A DNA stretch of 64,000 nucleotides from Gordonia oryzae (GTDB lineage Bacteria > Actinomycetota > Actinomycetes > Mycobacteriales > Mycobacteriaceae): the NCBI RefSeq assembly GCF_003797185.1, contig NZ_RKMH01000005.1, positions 62,001 to 126,000 of the forward strand. The letters are read 5' to 3'. A program made the translations under genes and the position numbers. The notes under the pieces were generated by a model, which was not told the DNA's origin, did no database searches, and saw only the letters and a list, made by a program, of their open reading frames with translations. Each line of letters starts with the position of its first letter. Position 1 is the first letter of the stretch. Of this stretch, positions 1-8,894 are shown in pieces.

Positions 1-631
1 TGAGCACCCGGGGTCGGCGATGCACACCCACATGAGCTTGTTCGAGGGGGAGGCCAACGCCTTCCACAACCCCGACGACCCGATGCAGCTGTCGGAAACC
101 GGTAAGAAGTTCATCGCCGGAATCCTGTACCACGCCAACGAACTCAGCGCCGTCACCAACCAGTGGGTCAACAGCTACAAGCGTTTGATCCACGGCGGTG
201 AGGCGCCGACGGCGGCCACCTGGGGCGGCGCCAACCGTTCGGCGTTGATCCGCCTGCCGCTCTACACCCCGAACAAGGCGTCGTCGCGTCGCGTCGAGAT
301 CCGCAGTCCGGACTCGGCGTGCAACCCGTACCTGACCTTTGCGGTGCTGTTGGCCGCCGGGCTCAAGGGCGTCACCGAGGACTACGAATTGCCCGACGAG
401 GCCGAGGACGACGTGTGGGCGCTGACGCCCGCCGAACGGCGGGCGATGGGTTACAAGGAACTGCCCGGAAGCCTGGCCGAGGCGCTACACGCGATGGAGG
501 AGTCCGAGTTGGTCGCCGAGGCGCTCGGCGAGCACGTCTTCGACTATTTCCTGCGGAACAAGTGGACCGAGTGGACCAACTATCGCAGCCTGGTCACCCC
601 CTTCGAACTCAAGAGCTACCTACCGCTGTAG
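1..631 (+). CDS. glnA2: Glutamine synthetase GlnA2, C-terminal part (5' end outside window)
   Basis: This is the C-terminal ~209 residues of a type I glutamine synthetase (glutamate + NH3 + ATP to glutamine); the reading frame is open from the window edge. Visible family motifs are GSAMHTHMSLFEG, the ATP/glutamate-binding NSYKRLIHGGEAP, NRSALIRLP and the RSPDSACNPYLTFA block. The segment that in GlnA1 carries the adenylylated tyrosine reads DDVWALTPAE here, so tryptophan replaces that tyrosine and GlnE control of this enzyme is unlikely. Gene order glnA2-glnE-glnA1 matches M. tuberculosis Rv2222c-Rv2221c-Rv2220, which supports calling it GlnA2. It is upstream of and co-directional with glnE, 78 bases away. 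Confidence 0.93.
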   Translation, partial: EHPGSAMHTHMSLFEGEANAFHNPDDPMQLSETGKKFIAGILYHANELSAVTNQWVNSYKRLIHGGEAPTAATWGGANRSALIRLPLYTPNKASSRRVEIRSPDSACNPYLTFAVLLAAGLKGVTEDYELPDEAEDDVWALTPAERRAMGYKELPGSLAEALHAMEESELVAEALGEHVFDYFLRNKWTEWTNYRSLVTPFELKSYLPL

Positions 632-697
632 GTCGAGCCGCGCCGCGACACGCGGCCGGATTCGCCGCCCGGGCTCCGGCGCGCCGGCGTCGGACGC

Positions 698-703
698 TAT
701 TTT
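698..703 (+). promoter_or_regulatory. Putative -10 box of a leaderless glnE transcript
   Basis: TATTTT lies 6 bases before the GTG start of glnE, the spacing expected if transcription starts at or next to the start codon. No Shine-Dalgarno sequence is seen. The call rests on position and TAnnnT match only. Confidence 0.45.
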
Positions 704-709
704 CGTGGG

Positions 710-3700
710 GTGACAACGCTGCACGGCCGTGGTGGCATACCCAGTCCCGGACGCCTGGGGTTGCTCGACGCCACGTCGGCGGCGGATCTCGCGGAACTGG
801 GCTGGAACACCGAGGAGTCGGTGGATCTGCTGTGGTCGCTGTCCCGTGCCCCCGATGCAGATCTCGCGCTGCGCGCGCTGATGCGCCTGCGGTCGGCGGC
901 CGCCGACGAGTGGTCGGCGATTGACGCACTTCTGCGCACCGACAAGGGATTTCGTGGTCGACTCTTCGGTGTCCTCGGGTCCTCGGATGCCCTCGGTGAT
1001 CACCTCGCCGCCGAGCCGTCGTCGTGGCATTTGCTCGAGACCGACACGTTGCCCGACGTCGCCGAGATCAACGCGACGATGCTCGCGGCCGTCGACGCCG
1101 TCGCCGAGCCGGGTGAGCAGGAGAAGGGCAACAAGATCTTCCGCGCCGGGTTCAGTGGACCGCGAGCGGTCGTCGCTCTGCGTGCGACCTACCGCGGCCT
1201 GGTAATGCAACTCGCCGCCCACGACGTGGCGTCGACCGTCGAGGACGAGAAGGTCATGTGGTTCCCCGAGGTGGGTGCCTACCTCGCCGATCTCGCCGAC
1301 GCCGCGCTGACCGCGGCGCTCGCCGTCGCCTTCCGGGAGGTGTGCGGCGACAAGCCGATCGGGGTCCGTCTCGGCGTCATCGCGATGGGCAAATGCGGTG
1401 CGCGCGAGCTCAATTACGTCAGCGACGTGGACGTGGTGTTCGTCAGCGAACCCGCCGACGGAGTGGCCGCACGCATCGCCGGGGAGATGATGCGCGTCGG
1501 CTCGCTGGCGTTCTTCGAGGTCGATGCCGCGCTGCGCCCGGAGGGCAAGGCGGGGGCGCTGACCCGCACCCTGGAATCACACGTCGCCTACTACAACCGG
1601 TGGGCCAAGACGTGGGAGTTCCAGGCGCAGCTCAAGGCCCGTCCGATGACCGGTGACATGGAACTGGCCACGGCGTATCACGAGGCCATCAACCCCATGG
1701 TGTGGCGTGCGGCCGAGCGTGCGGACTTCGTGCACGAGGTGCAGGCGATGCGGCGCCGCGTCGAGGACCTGGTGCCCGAGGATCAGCGTGAACGCAACCT
1801 CAAACTCGGCAGCGGAAGTCTGCGCGACGTCGAGTTCGCGGTGCAGTTGCTGCAGATGGTGCACGGCCGGGTCGATGAGGAACTGCGGGTGCGTGCCACC
1901 GTCGACGCCCTCGAAGCGCTCATTGCAGGCGGTTACGTCGGTCGCGACGACGGCGCCAACCTCATCGCGTCGTACCAGTTCCTGCGGCTGCTCGAGCACC
2001 GCCTGCAGTTGCAGCGCATGTCGCGGACACATTTGCTGCCCGCGTTCGACGACGACGAGGGCATGCGCTGGCTGGCCCGCGCGGCGCACATCCGGCGTGA
2101 GGGCGACCTCGACGCGACCGCGGTCCTGCGCCGGCAGATCAAGCATCAGGCACTGCGGGTGCGCAAGCTGCATCAGAAGCTCTTCTACCGGCCGCTGCTG
2201 GAGGCGGCGACCCGGTTCAACACCGAGGAACTCACGCTCTCCGACACCTCGGCCGAACGGCGCCTGGCGGCTCTGGGTTACGCGCAGCCGCAGCGTGCGC
2301 TGAGCCACATCCGGGCTCTCGCGTCGGCGCCCGGGCGACGTGGACAGGTGCAGTTGCTGATCCTGCCGCAGCTGCTCGAACACATCGGGGACACACCGGA
2401 TCCCGACGCCGGTCTGCTCAACTACCGCCGCCTGTGCGAGGAGATGGACAACGACTGGTTCCTGCGCCTGCTCCGCGACGACGGCGTGGTCGCCGAACGC
2501 CTGATGCGCGTGCTGGGCACCTCGGAGTTCATCGCGAACCTGCTCATGCGCTCGCCGGAGGTCATCCACCTCTACTCCGACGGTGCGAACGGGCCCAAGC
2601 TGTGCGAGACCCGCCCGGAGGACGTGGCCAAGGGGCTCGTCGCCTCGACGGTCCGGCAGACCGATCTGCGGCGGGCCGTGGCCATCGCCCGCTCGCATCG
2701 CCGGGCCGAACTCGCCCGGATCGCCTCGGCCGACATCCTCGGGATGATGGACGTCCCACAGGTCTGCCATGCACTCTCGAGTGTGTGGGCCGCGGTCCTC
2801 AATGCCGCTCTGGCCGTGGCGATCAAGGCATCGGAGGCCGAACGGAAGTCGCCGGCCCCGGCGCGTATCGCGGTCATCGGCATGGGTCGTCTCGGCGGAC
2901 TCGAGCTGGGCTACGGGTCCGACGCGGATGTGCTGTTCGTGTGCGAACCGATGCCCGGTGCCGACGAGGCCGCCGCTGTTCGGTGGTCGCAGACCATCGC
3001 CGAGAAGGTCCGCTCGATGCTCGGCTCGCCCAGCGAGGACCCGCCGCTGGTCGTCGACACCGGCCTGCGACCCGAGGGACGCAACGGCCCGGTCGTGCGG
3101 ACCCTCGCCGCGTATGCGGCCTACTACGAGCAGTGGGCCCAGCCGTGGGAGGTCCAGGCGCTGCTGCGTGCCCATCAGGTCGCCGGTGACAACGAACTCG
3201 GCATCGAGTTCCTGTTGATGGCCGACAAGGTCCGCTACCCGGCGGGCGGGGTGTCGTCGGCGGCGGTGCGCGAGATCCGGCGGATCAAGGCACGCGTCGA
3301 TTCCGAACGACTGCCTCGTGGTGCGGATCCGGCGACGCACACCAAGCTCGGTCGCGGTGGCCTCGCCGACGTCGAGTGGACGGTGCAGTTGATGCAGCTG
3401 CGTTACGCTCATCGCTTCACCTCCTTGCACAACACCTCGACGTTGCAGACGCTCGACGCGATCGGCTCGGCCGAACTTCTCGCCGAAACCGATGTCGCGA
3501 TCCTCAAGGAAGCGTGGCTGACGGCGACCAAGGCGCGTAACGCGCTCGTCCTCGTCCGGGGTAAGCCGGTCGATCAGCTTCCGGCGCCGGGAAAGCAGTT
3601 GCGCCAGATCGCTTTCGCCGCTCGCTGGCCCGAGGATCAGGCCGCGGAGTTCCTGGAGAGCTACCTGCGAGTGACCCGCCGCGCCAAGAATGTGGTGCGC

Positions 3701-3718
3701 AAGGTGTTCGGAGCCTGA
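710..3718 (+). CDS. glnE: Bifunctional glutamine synthetase adenylyltransferase/adenylyl-removing enzyme GlnE
   Basis: GlnE attaches AMP to, or removes it from, a tyrosine of glutamine synthetase to tune its activity to nitrogen status. The 1002-residue protein has the duplicated nucleotidyltransferase layout of the family. The first active-site motif [12 protein letters not shown] lies near residue 235 and the second, [12 protein letters not shown], near residue 735; each is followed by a helical domain with a conserved GLRPEG or ALRPEG segment and KLGxGxLxDVE ([22 protein letters not shown]). Length is close to other actinobacterial GlnE proteins. The GTG start is chosen because the -10 like TATTTT directly precedes it. 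It sits next to two glutamine synthetase genes; only GlnA1 keeps the target tyrosine. Confidence 0.96.
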   Translation: MTTLHGRGGIPSPGRLGLLDATSAADLAELGWNTEESVDLLWSLSRAPDADLALRALMRLRSAAADEWSAIDALLRTDKGFRGRLFGVLGSSDALGDHLAAEPSSWHLLETDTLPDVAEINATMLAAVDAVAEPGEQEKGNKIFRAGFSGPRAVVALRATYRGLVMQLAAHDVASTVEDEKVMWFPEVGAYLADLADAALTAALAVAFREVCGDKPIGVRLGVIAMGKCGARELNYVSDVDVVFVSEPADGVAARIAGEMMRVGSLAFFEVDAALRPEGKAGALTRTLESHVAYYNRWAKTWEFQAQLKARPMTGDMELATAYHEAINPMVWRAAERADFVHEVQAMRRRVEDLVPEDQRERNLKLGSGSLRDVEFAVQLLQMVHGRVDEELRVRATVDALEALIAGGYVGRDDGANLIASYQFLRLLEHRLQLQRMSRTHLLPAFDDDEGMRWLARAAHIRREGDLDATAVLRRQIKHQALRVRKLHQKLFYRPLLEAATRFNTEELTLSDTSAERRLAALGYAQPQRALSHIRALASAPGRRGQVQLLILPQLLEHIGDTPDPDAGLLNYRRLCEEMDNDWFLRLLRDDGVVAERLMRVLGTSEFIANLLMRSPEVIHLYSDGANGPKLCETRPEDVAKGLVASTVRQTDLRRAVAIARSHRRAELARIASADILGMMDVPQVCHALSSVWAAVLNAALAVAIKASEAERKSPAPARIAVIGMGRLGGLELGYGSDADVLFVCEPMPGADEAAAVRWSQTIAEKVRSMLGSPSEDPPLVVDTGLRPEGRNGPVVRTLAAYAAYYEQWAQPWEVQALLRAHQVAGDNELGIEFLLMADKVRYPAGGVSSAAVREIRRIKARVDSERLPRGADPATHTKLGRGGLADVEWTVQLMQLRYAHRFTSLHNTSTLQTLDAIGSAELLAETDVAILKEAWLTATKARNALVLVRGKPVDQLPAPGKQLRQIAFAARWPEDQAAEFLESYLRVTRRAKNVVRKVFGA

Positions 3719-3721
3719 GGG

Positions 3722-4657
3722 GTGCGGGCGATGACGACCGTTATCGGTCTCTCAATGGGCTGGCTACTCCTGGCGATGACCGGAGCGGCTATCTGGCTGC
3801 ATTACACCGCCTCACGCGGAACGTCGGCGATCTACGCCACCGCAGTGGTGCCGTTGGCTTTGGTGAGCGGCGCGGTGACGGTGATCGTGTTCCTCAGCAT
3901 GCAGCGTTGGATCGCGCTGTCGCTGTCGGTGGTGGTGCTGGCCGGGGTGGTCTTCACACAGTTCCCCCTGTGGGTGTCGCAGAACCCGCCTGCGGGTCAG
4001 CGGTTCACCGTAGTCTCGGCGAATCTGCAATTGGGCCTCGCCGATGTTGACGACCTCAGCGCGATCGCCTCCGATGCCGACCTGGTCTCCCTGCAGGAGG
4101 TCACCCCCGAGGTCTACGCCCGGATTATGCGTAGCGGTCTCGCCGATCGCTTCCCGCACCGATACGCGCGGCCTGCTCCGTTGTCGGTGGGCACGATGAT
4201 TCTTTCGCGGGCGGAGCTGCGTGACGAGGAGCGGATTCCCGGCACCGCCCACCTGGCCGCTCGCACGCAACTGCCAGGAGCATCTGAGGTGGCTGTTCTC
4301 GCGGTGCATTCGGCGGCGCCGATGAGTGGTTACGCCGCCGAATGGAGCGCTGACCTCACCGCGGTGGGAGGCCATCTCGACAGCATTACTACAGGTCCGG
4401 TGATCGTGGCTGGTGATTTCAACGCCACGTTCGACCACGCGCAATTCCGGGCTCTACTGCGCAACGATGTCGTTGACGCCGGCGCCGAGTCGGGATCGGG
4501 GTACCAGCTGACCTATCCGACCGACAAGCTCGGCGGGATTCCGTTGGCGGGGATCGACCACATCCTCATTCGTGGATTCGGTGCTGTCCAGGTGACCAGC
4601 CGTAACCTGCGCGGCTCTGATCATCGAGCGCTGGTTGCGACGTTGGTGGCCCGGTGA
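3722..4657 (+). CDS. Membrane-anchored endonuclease/exonuclease/phosphatase (EEP) family protein
   Basis: The 311-residue protein begins with about three hydrophobic segments (roughly residues 6-27, 38-60 and 63-82), followed by an extracytoplasmic EEP (DNase I-like) domain. Catalytic signatures are present in order: VVSANLQ, SLQEV (metal-binding Glu), AVHSAAP, GDFNAT, the IDHILI Asp-His pair and the terminal SDHRAL. The family cleaves phosphodiester bonds in nucleic acids, phosphoinositides or sphingolipids, and the substrate cannot be told from sequence. The start GTG is 3 bases after the glnE stop, so it is likely cotranscribed with glnE. It looks less GC-biased than glnE. In M. tuberculosis nothing lies between glnE and glnA1, so this gene is part of a lineage-specific insertion. 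Confidence 0.85.
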   Translation: MRAMTTVIGLSMGWLLLAMTGAAIWLHYTASRGTSAIYATAVVPLALVSGAVTVIVFLSMQRWIALSLSVVVLAGVVFTQFPLWVSQNPPAGQRFTVVSANLQLGLADVDDLSAIASDADLVSLQEVTPEVYARIMRSGLADRFPHRYARPAPLSVGTMILSRAELRDEERIPGTAHLAARTQLPGASEVAVLAVHSAAPMSGYAAEWSADLTAVGGHLDSITTGPVIVAGDFNATFDHAQFRALLRNDVVDAGAESGSGYQLTYPTDKLGGIPLAGIDHILIRGFGAVQVTSRNLRGSDHRALVATLVAR

Positions 4658-4896
4658 TCCCAATTGCGGCCTGCCCGTGATCTTTTCGATCGTCCTTGAA
4701 ACCGAGGGCTGCGCTCCTCTGACCCGGTATGACTTTGTGACTCTGTCATCATTGATCCGGGCGCGGGTGGTGTCGCCAGCTGTGGTGACGTCAATGGGCC
4801 ACTGATGGCGACGGGGCCACGTAATCGTGGCGACCACCTCGGTCATCACCGACCACGTCGTCGGGATCGCGCCTATCGGTCGCGTCTGCGTGACTT

Positions 4897-4937
4897 CGGT
4901 GTGCTGAAGACATCGGTGTGCTGGAGACATAGGTGTG
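4897..4937. repeat. 17-bp tandem repeat, about 2.4 copies
   Basis: CGGTGTGCTGAAGACAT (4897-4913) is followed directly by a copy with one change (4914-4930) and the start of a third (4931-4937). No function is visible. Confidence 0.7.
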
Positions 4938-5055
4938 CACGGTGCGGTGTACTCGGCATCTCGCTCTGCTGGGAAGTGTGCTCAGCGCGGTCTGCCTCAT
5001 GTGTCATCCGGCAGACGAGGTGGTTGGTGGAGGTAGAGAGCAGTCTGGCCGGGGT

Positions 5056-5085
5056 AACCGCAGTGGGGCGAACCGCAGTGGGGCG
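5056..5085. repeat. Perfect 15-bp tandem duplication
   Basis: AACCGCAGTGGGGCG occurs twice back to back. It lies in the gene-poor stretch downstream of the EEP gene. Confidence 0.75.
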
Positions 5086-5291
5086 CGGCGTGAACCTATC
5101 GAGGTGGCCGTACAGGGCCTCTTCGTCGCGCGCAACGCAGTCGTTGACGGGATATCCGGTAGGGCCCGGAGTTGTGGTGGTGACCACGGTGCTGAGCGGC
5201 ATGTGCGCCGTTGGACCAGGCTCGGTCGAACCGCGCAGGAAAATATCGTCGATCACATCCGCACACTCGAGAGAGTTCAACGTGGTGAGGA

Positions 5292-5477
5292 TCAGTAGAC
5301 CTCGACCTTGGAGCCGGCCTCCAAGATGACTTCGCTGCGATCGTCGGAGCTGTGGGCGAGCTCGACGCGGCGTTGGTCGGTGCCATGCGGAACCTGTTTC
5401 CGGACGACGGCTCGGATGCCATCCACGGCGATGCGGTCGCCGGGGACGAGATCTTCAACAAAAAGCATACGGGACAT
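5292..5477 (-). CDS. Small hypothetical protein (61 aa)
   Basis: The 61-residue product starts MSRMLFVEDLVPGDRIAV and ends GSKVEVY. The VEDLVPGDRI opening followed by alternating short hydrophobic strands suggests a compact all-beta protein; small proteins of this look occur in actinobacteria and their phages. I do not recognise a function. ATG at 5477 is preferred over an upstream TTG at 5519 because a TAATGT box lies 7 bases before it, consistent with a leaderless message. It is separated from glnA1, which runs in the same direction, by a strong terminator, so it has its own promoter. Confidence 0.55.
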   Translation of the reverse strand: MSRMLFVEDLVPGDRIAVDGIRAVVRKQVPHGTDQRRVELAHSSDDRSEVILEAGSKVEVY

Positions 5478-5484
5478 GAGAAGG

Positions 5485-5490
5485 ACATTA
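5485..5490 (-). promoter_or_regulatory. Putative -10 box for the 61-aa ORF
   Basis: TAATGT on the minus strand lies 7 bases before the ATG at 5477, the leaderless spacing seen at several other genes in the window. Confidence 0.4.
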
Positions 5491-5595
5491 CGGGCTGCGG
5501 TGTGATTGTGTGAGAGCAAGGCCTGATCCCGGGCATCATTTGTCTGTGCCCCCGTCGCCTGCGCCTTGAGATGTTGTGCGACTGTCCGGGCTCAC

Positions 5596-5643
5596 GAACA
5601 TCGAGGGCTCACCGACGACGTCGTCGGTGAGCCCTCGATGTTC
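5596..5643. terminator. 48-bp perfect inverted repeat downstream of glnA1
   Basis: Bases 5596-5619 and 5620-5643 are exact reverse complements (24-bp arms, no spacer), starting GAACATCGAGGGCTC. The repeat begins 11 bases past the glnA1 stop codon. It is a very stable hairpin and the obvious terminator for glnA1. No long U tract follows on the minus strand, as is usual in actinobacteria. Confidence 0.8.
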
Positions 5644-5654
5644 TGTATCAAAGA

Positions 5655-7088
5655 TCAGCAGTCGTAGTAGAGCGCGAACTCGTAGGGATGTGGACGGATC
5701 TGCACCGGCTCGATCTCATCGTCACGCTTGAGCGCGATCCAGGTCTCGATGAGGTCCTCGGTGAATACGCCACCGGCAGTGAGGTATTCGTGATCCTCTT
5801 CGAGCTTGTCGATGACCGCCGACAGCGAGGTCGGGGCCTGTGGGATGTTCTTGGCCTCTTCGGGTGGGAGCTCGTAGAGGTCCTTGTCGACGGGCTCGTG
5901 CGGCTCGATCTTGTTCTTGATGCCGTCGAGTCCGGCCATCATCATCGCCGCGAAGGCCAGGTAGGGGTTGCCCGAGCTGTCGGGGCAACGGAACTCCAGG
6001 CGCTTGGCCTTCGGGTTGTTGCCGGTGATCGGGATGCGGACGCAGGCCGACCTGTTGCGCTGGCTGTACACCAGGTTGATCGGGGCCTCGTAGCCCGGCA
6101 CCAGACGCTTGTAGGAGTTCACTGTGGGGTTGGTGAAGGCCAGCAGCGACGGTGCGTGATGCAGGATGCCGCCAATGTAGTAGCGCGCCAGATCCGACAG
6201 GCCCGCGTATCCGGCCTCGTCGTGGAACAGCGGCTTGCCGTCCTTCCACAGCGACTGGTGGGCATGCATACCCGAGCCGTTATCGCCGAACAGCGGCTTC
6301 GGCATGAAGGTGACGGTCTTGCCGTTCGCGTACGCGGTGTTCTTGATGATGTACTTGAACAGCAGGACGTCGTCGGCGGCGTGCAGCAGCGTGTTGAACT
6401 TGTAGTTGATCTCGGCCTGTCCGCCCGTGCCGACCTCGTGGTGACCGCGCTCGAGCTCGAAGCCTGCGTTGGTCAGATTGGTCGACATCTCATCGCGCAG
6501 GTCCACGTAGTGGTCGTAGGGTGCCACCGGGAAATAGCCACCCTTGGGGCGCACCTTGTAGCCGAGGTTCGGTGAACCGTCGGGATCGGAGGGCGAACCG
6601 GTATTCCACCAGCCGGACTCGGACTCGACCTCGTAGAAGGTGCCGTTCATCTGCGAGTCGAAGGCGACCGAATCGAAGATGTAGAACTCGGCCTCGGCAC
6701 CAAAGAAGCAGGTGTCGGCGATGCCGGTGGAGGCCAGGTAGTCCTCGGCCTTGCGGGCGACATTGCGCGGGTCGCGGCTGTATGCCTCGCGGGTGAACGG
6801 ATCGTGGACGAAGAAGCTGACGTTCATGGTCTTGGCGCGACGGAAGGGGTCGATCCGCGCAGTGGCCGGATCGGGGAGCAGCATCATGTCGGACTCGTCG
6901 ATCGACTGGAAGCCACGCACCGACGAGCCGTCGAATGCCAGGCCGTCTTCGAACACCGACTCGTCGAAGGCTGTGGCCGGAATCGAGAAGTGCTGCATCA
7001 CACCGGGCAGGTCACAGAAGCGGATGTCGACGTACTCGACACCTTCCTTCTTGATGCCCTCGAGTAGTTCTTCGTTGCTGCTGTACAC
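5655..7088 (-). CDS. glnA: Glutamine synthetase type I, GlnA1
   Basis: Dodecameric type I-beta glutamine synthetase, the main ammonia-assimilating enzyme. The 477-residue protein shows the beta-Grasp start [13 protein letters not shown], the latch region DGSSVRGFQ, the metal ligands in [11 protein letters not shown] and [35 protein letters not shown] and [10 protein letters not shown]. The adenylylation loop DLYELPPEE is intact, so it is a GlnE target. The GTG start at 7088 has AAGGAG ten bases upstream. Two GlnR-type boxes lie about 120-155 bases before the start, and a 48-bp hairpin follows the stop. It runs opposite to glnE. Confidence 0.97.
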   Translation of the reverse strand: MYSSNEELLEGIKKEGVEYVDIRFCDLPGVMQHFSIPATAFDESVFEDGLAFDGSSVRGFQSIDESDMMLLPDPATARIDPFRRAKTMNVSFFVHDPFTREAYSRDPRNVARKAEDYLASTGIADTCFFGAEAEFYIFDSVAFDSQMNGTFYEVESESGWWNTGSPSDPDGSPNLGYKVRPKGGYFPVAPYDHYVDLRDEMSTNLTNAGFELERGHHEVGTGGQAEINYKFNTLLHAADDVLLFKYIIKNTAYANGKTVTFMPKPLFGDNGSGMHAHQSLWKDGKPLFHDEAGYAGLSDLARYYIGGILHHAPSLLAFTNPTVNSYKRLVPGYEAPINLVYSQRNRSACVRIPITGNNPKAKRLEFRCPDSSGNPYLAFAAMMMAGLDGIKNKIEPHEPVDKDLYELPPEEAKNIPQAPTSLSAVIDKLEEDHEYLTAGGVFTEDLIETWIALKRDDEIEPVQIRPHPYEFALYYDC

Positions 7089-7428
7089 CGTGCGGTGACT
7101 CCTTAACTTGTCGGGGTCAGGTCGGCGTGTGCACGCGGACCTGACGCGCCTGGACCACCGCGCAAGAAACCGCGGCGGATCTCAGCCAGAACCGTATGGA
7201 CGCGACGTTGCTCGCACGTCAAGGATATGTTTCCCCTGTGTTACACGGCGTGGCAATGCGTTGTCGTGCCCATGTCAACTATTCCGTATGCACGCCCCGG
7301 ACGAAAGCGAACGGTGATCTCGTCAGGGAACTCACTGGCTTTACCATGGAAAACATGAACGACCCGCGGACTACCGGCAGAACCGAGCACGCGAGCACCG
7401 GGCATGTGGCTGCCCGGGGTGATCGCGC
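7089..7428. other. Divergent regulatory region glnA1 / RDD gene
   Basis: These 340 bases hold no supported gene. They contain the glnA1 ribosome site next to 7088, the tandem GlnR boxes (7207-7244) and, within the second box on the minus strand, a TTGACG that could be a -35 element followed 18 bases later by CATACG. Short open frames here lack support. Confidence 0.6.
7207..7244 (-). promoter_or_regulatory. Tandem GlnR binding boxes upstream of glnA1
   Basis: On the minus strand GTAAC-ACAGGG-GAAAC (7244-7229) fits the actinobacterial GlnR consensus GTnAC-n6-GnAAC, also written AC-n9-AC. Six bases further, TTGAC-GTGCGA-GCAAC (7222-7207) is a second, weaker copy. The 22-bp phase between them is the classic a-site/b-site arrangement of GlnR operators at glnA promoters. 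GlnR activates nitrogen-assimilation genes under limitation in mycobacteria and Streptomyces. Binding here is inferred. Confidence 0.75.
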
Positions 7429-7926
7429 ATGAGCAGGGCCGCCGGTTCCTGGTTATCGGGCCCGCAGTCGGGCGCACCGGCCGATCTCGAATATCGCGGT
7501 GCCGACCTCGGCCTGCCCGAGAGCGGCCCCGGAGCACTCGTTCCGGGATGGCCGCGCACACTGGCGCTGTTTGTCGACTGGATCATCGGAGGCGGGCTGT
7601 CGCTGTTTTTCGTGGGCTTCGGGTCACCGAAACTCGGCCTCGCCGTGCTCGCCGTGTGGTTCGTCATCGGCGTGTTCACCGTGACGATGTTCGGCTTCAC
7701 GCCCGGGCAGTTCGCCGTAGGCATGCGGGTGGCGCGCGTCGACCACGGACCCGAGCGCCTGGCCGACGAGATCGCCGGGAAGGCTCCGGTCGCCGCGGTC
7801 GGCGTGATCCGTGCATTGATGCGGCAGGTGCTGATCGTGTTCCTGGTGCCCGCTTTGATGAACGATTACAACGGCCGCGCACTGCACGATCGCGCTACCG
7901 GTACCGCGATGGTCCGGAGTCGTTGA
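7429..7926 (+). CDS. RDD family membrane protein
   Basis: A 165-residue protein with an RDD domain: the Arg of WPRTLALFVDWIIGG and its Asp in the first membrane helix (about residues 45-65), a second helix LAVLAVWFVIGVFTVTMFG, the GFTPGQFAVGMRV turn, and a third near VLIVFLVPALM, ending with the family-typical DRATGTAMV. RDD proteins are small integral membrane proteins, some with proposed ion antiport roles; the substrate is unknown. Its position next to glnA1 and DUF4191 matches M. tuberculosis (Rv2219A-Rv2219). It converges with the DUF4191 gene. Confidence 0.85.
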   Translation: MSRAAGSWLSGPQSGAPADLEYRGADLGLPESGPGALVPGWPRTLALFVDWIIGGGLSLFFVGFGSPKLGLAVLAVWFVIGVFTVTMFGFTPGQFAVGMRVARVDHGPERLADEIAGKAPVAAVGVIRALMRQVLIVFLVPALMNDYNGRALHDRATGTAMVRSR

Positions 7927-8083
7927 GGGCCGCGTCGTCGAGGGTCGGGCGAGTGCGCGCGCCTCGTCGGTGACGTCGCTCATGCGTGTGCGCCACGTGA
8001 ATCGGCTCGTGTGGTCGAATCTTTCGCAGACCTGTCGGCTCTAAGTGTGACGGTCCCTCGGTGCGACGACGGCGGCGGTTCGG

Positions 8084-8830
8084 TCAGGCGCCTCGACGCC
8101 GGGCGGTGCGTTGCATGCTGCGCATCTTGGCGTTGCCGGGCAGCGGACCCTTGGGCATGCCCGGGCCGGGCTGCTTGCCGCCGAGTGCCGACAACCGACC
8201 CTCGAGGGTTTCCATGCGCTTGCGATCGATGTTGCCCGGCAGCTTGTTGAGGTGCCGTTCGAGCTTCGACAGCGGCACCTGGCCGTCGTCGTTGCCGACC
8301 ATGATCTGGTAAATCGGGGTGTCGCCGACCACGCGCGCGACCTTCTTCTTCTCTTGTCCGAGAAGGGTGTTGACCCGACTCGTCGACCCCTCGCCGACAA
8401 GGATGACCCCCGGCTTGCCGATCACCCGGTGCACAGCGTCGAGATGAGAGGTGCCGGTGACCGCCTGCTGTACCCGCCACTGGCCGCGCATATTCGACAG
8501 CGCCCACCCGGCCGCACCGGGTTGCCCTTCGGCCTTGGTGTAGACCGTCTTCTGCACGCGCCGTCCGAAGAGGAGGAAGGCGGCAAGAATGCCGAGCACC
8601 ACACCGATGGGAACGAGCAGCCACGGAGAGCCGACGAACAGACCGATGACCACGAAGATCGCCACGATCAGCACGAACAGGCCGACCATGTACGGGATCA
8701 GCCGTTTGTCTTCCTTGCGCTGCATCTGGAACGCCTGCCAGAGCTGCGTGAACCGCTCCTTGGAGGCCTTCCGTCGGGCCTGTCGTGCGGCCTTCTTGTC
8801 CGCTTTGCTCGCCGCTTGCGCCTTTGCCAT
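8084..8830 (-). CDS. DUF4191 domain-containing membrane protein
   Basis: A 248-residue protein with a Lys/Arg/Ala-rich cytoplasmic start (roughly residues 1-45), two adjacent membrane helices (IPYMVGLFVLIVAIFVVIGL and WLLVPIGVVLGILAAFLLFG) and a soluble C-terminal domain containing GKPGVILVGEG. This is the DUF4191 architecture (Rv2219 type), of unknown function. The last gene of the minus-strand pepA-sucB-lipB-lipA series. ATG at 8830 is chosen over GTG at 8836 because TATCCT lies 7 bases upstream of it. The tail ends in a basic RTARRRGA. Confidence 0.88.
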   Translation of the reverse strand: MAKAQAASKADKKAARQARRKASKERFTQLWQAFQMQRKEDKRLIPYMVGLFVLIVAIFVVIGLFVGSPWLLVPIGVVLGILAAFLLFGRRVQKTVYTKAEGQPGAAGWALSNMRGQWRVQQAVTGTSHLDAVHRVIGKPGVILVGEGSTSRVNTLLGQEKKKVARVVGDTPIYQIMVGNDDGQVPLSKLERHLNKLPGNIDRKRMETLEGRLSALGGKQPGPGMPKGPLPGNAKMRSMQRTARRRGA

Positions 8831-8837
8831 GTTCACC

Positions 8838-8843
8838 AGGATA
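8838..8843 (-). promoter_or_regulatory. Putative -10 box of DUF4191 gene
   Basis: TATCCT on the minus strand, 7 bases before ATG 8830, in the short gap after lipA. It suggests a separate leaderless transcript for DUF4191. Confidence 0.4.
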
Positions 8844-8894
8844 CGTCTGCGGACGCGGTGATCGACAACGCGGTCGCCGGCGCAGGTGTCCGGT

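Larger units (their letters stand above)
4658..5291. other. Gene-poor, repeat-containing stretch between the EEP gene and a small ORF
   Basis: No convincing gene is seen in these ~630 bases. Several open frames exist on both strands, the longest minus-strand one running from a TTG at 5280 to 4873 (135 codons), but they lack ribosome sites and recognisable domains and run through short tandem repeats. The stretch holds two repeat tracts (4897-4937 and 5056-5085). It may be decayed sequence from an old insertion between glnE and glnA1. Confidence 0.5.

Noticed and set aside
1577..3430. 617-codon open frame on the minus strand inside glnE
   Set aside because: It is antisense to glnE, has no domain and reflects high-GC third-position bias.
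4873..5280. 135-codon minus-strand frame (TTG start)
   Set aside because: No ribosome site, runs through tandem repeats and ends in low-complexity basic sequence; kept only as a note in the gene-poor region.
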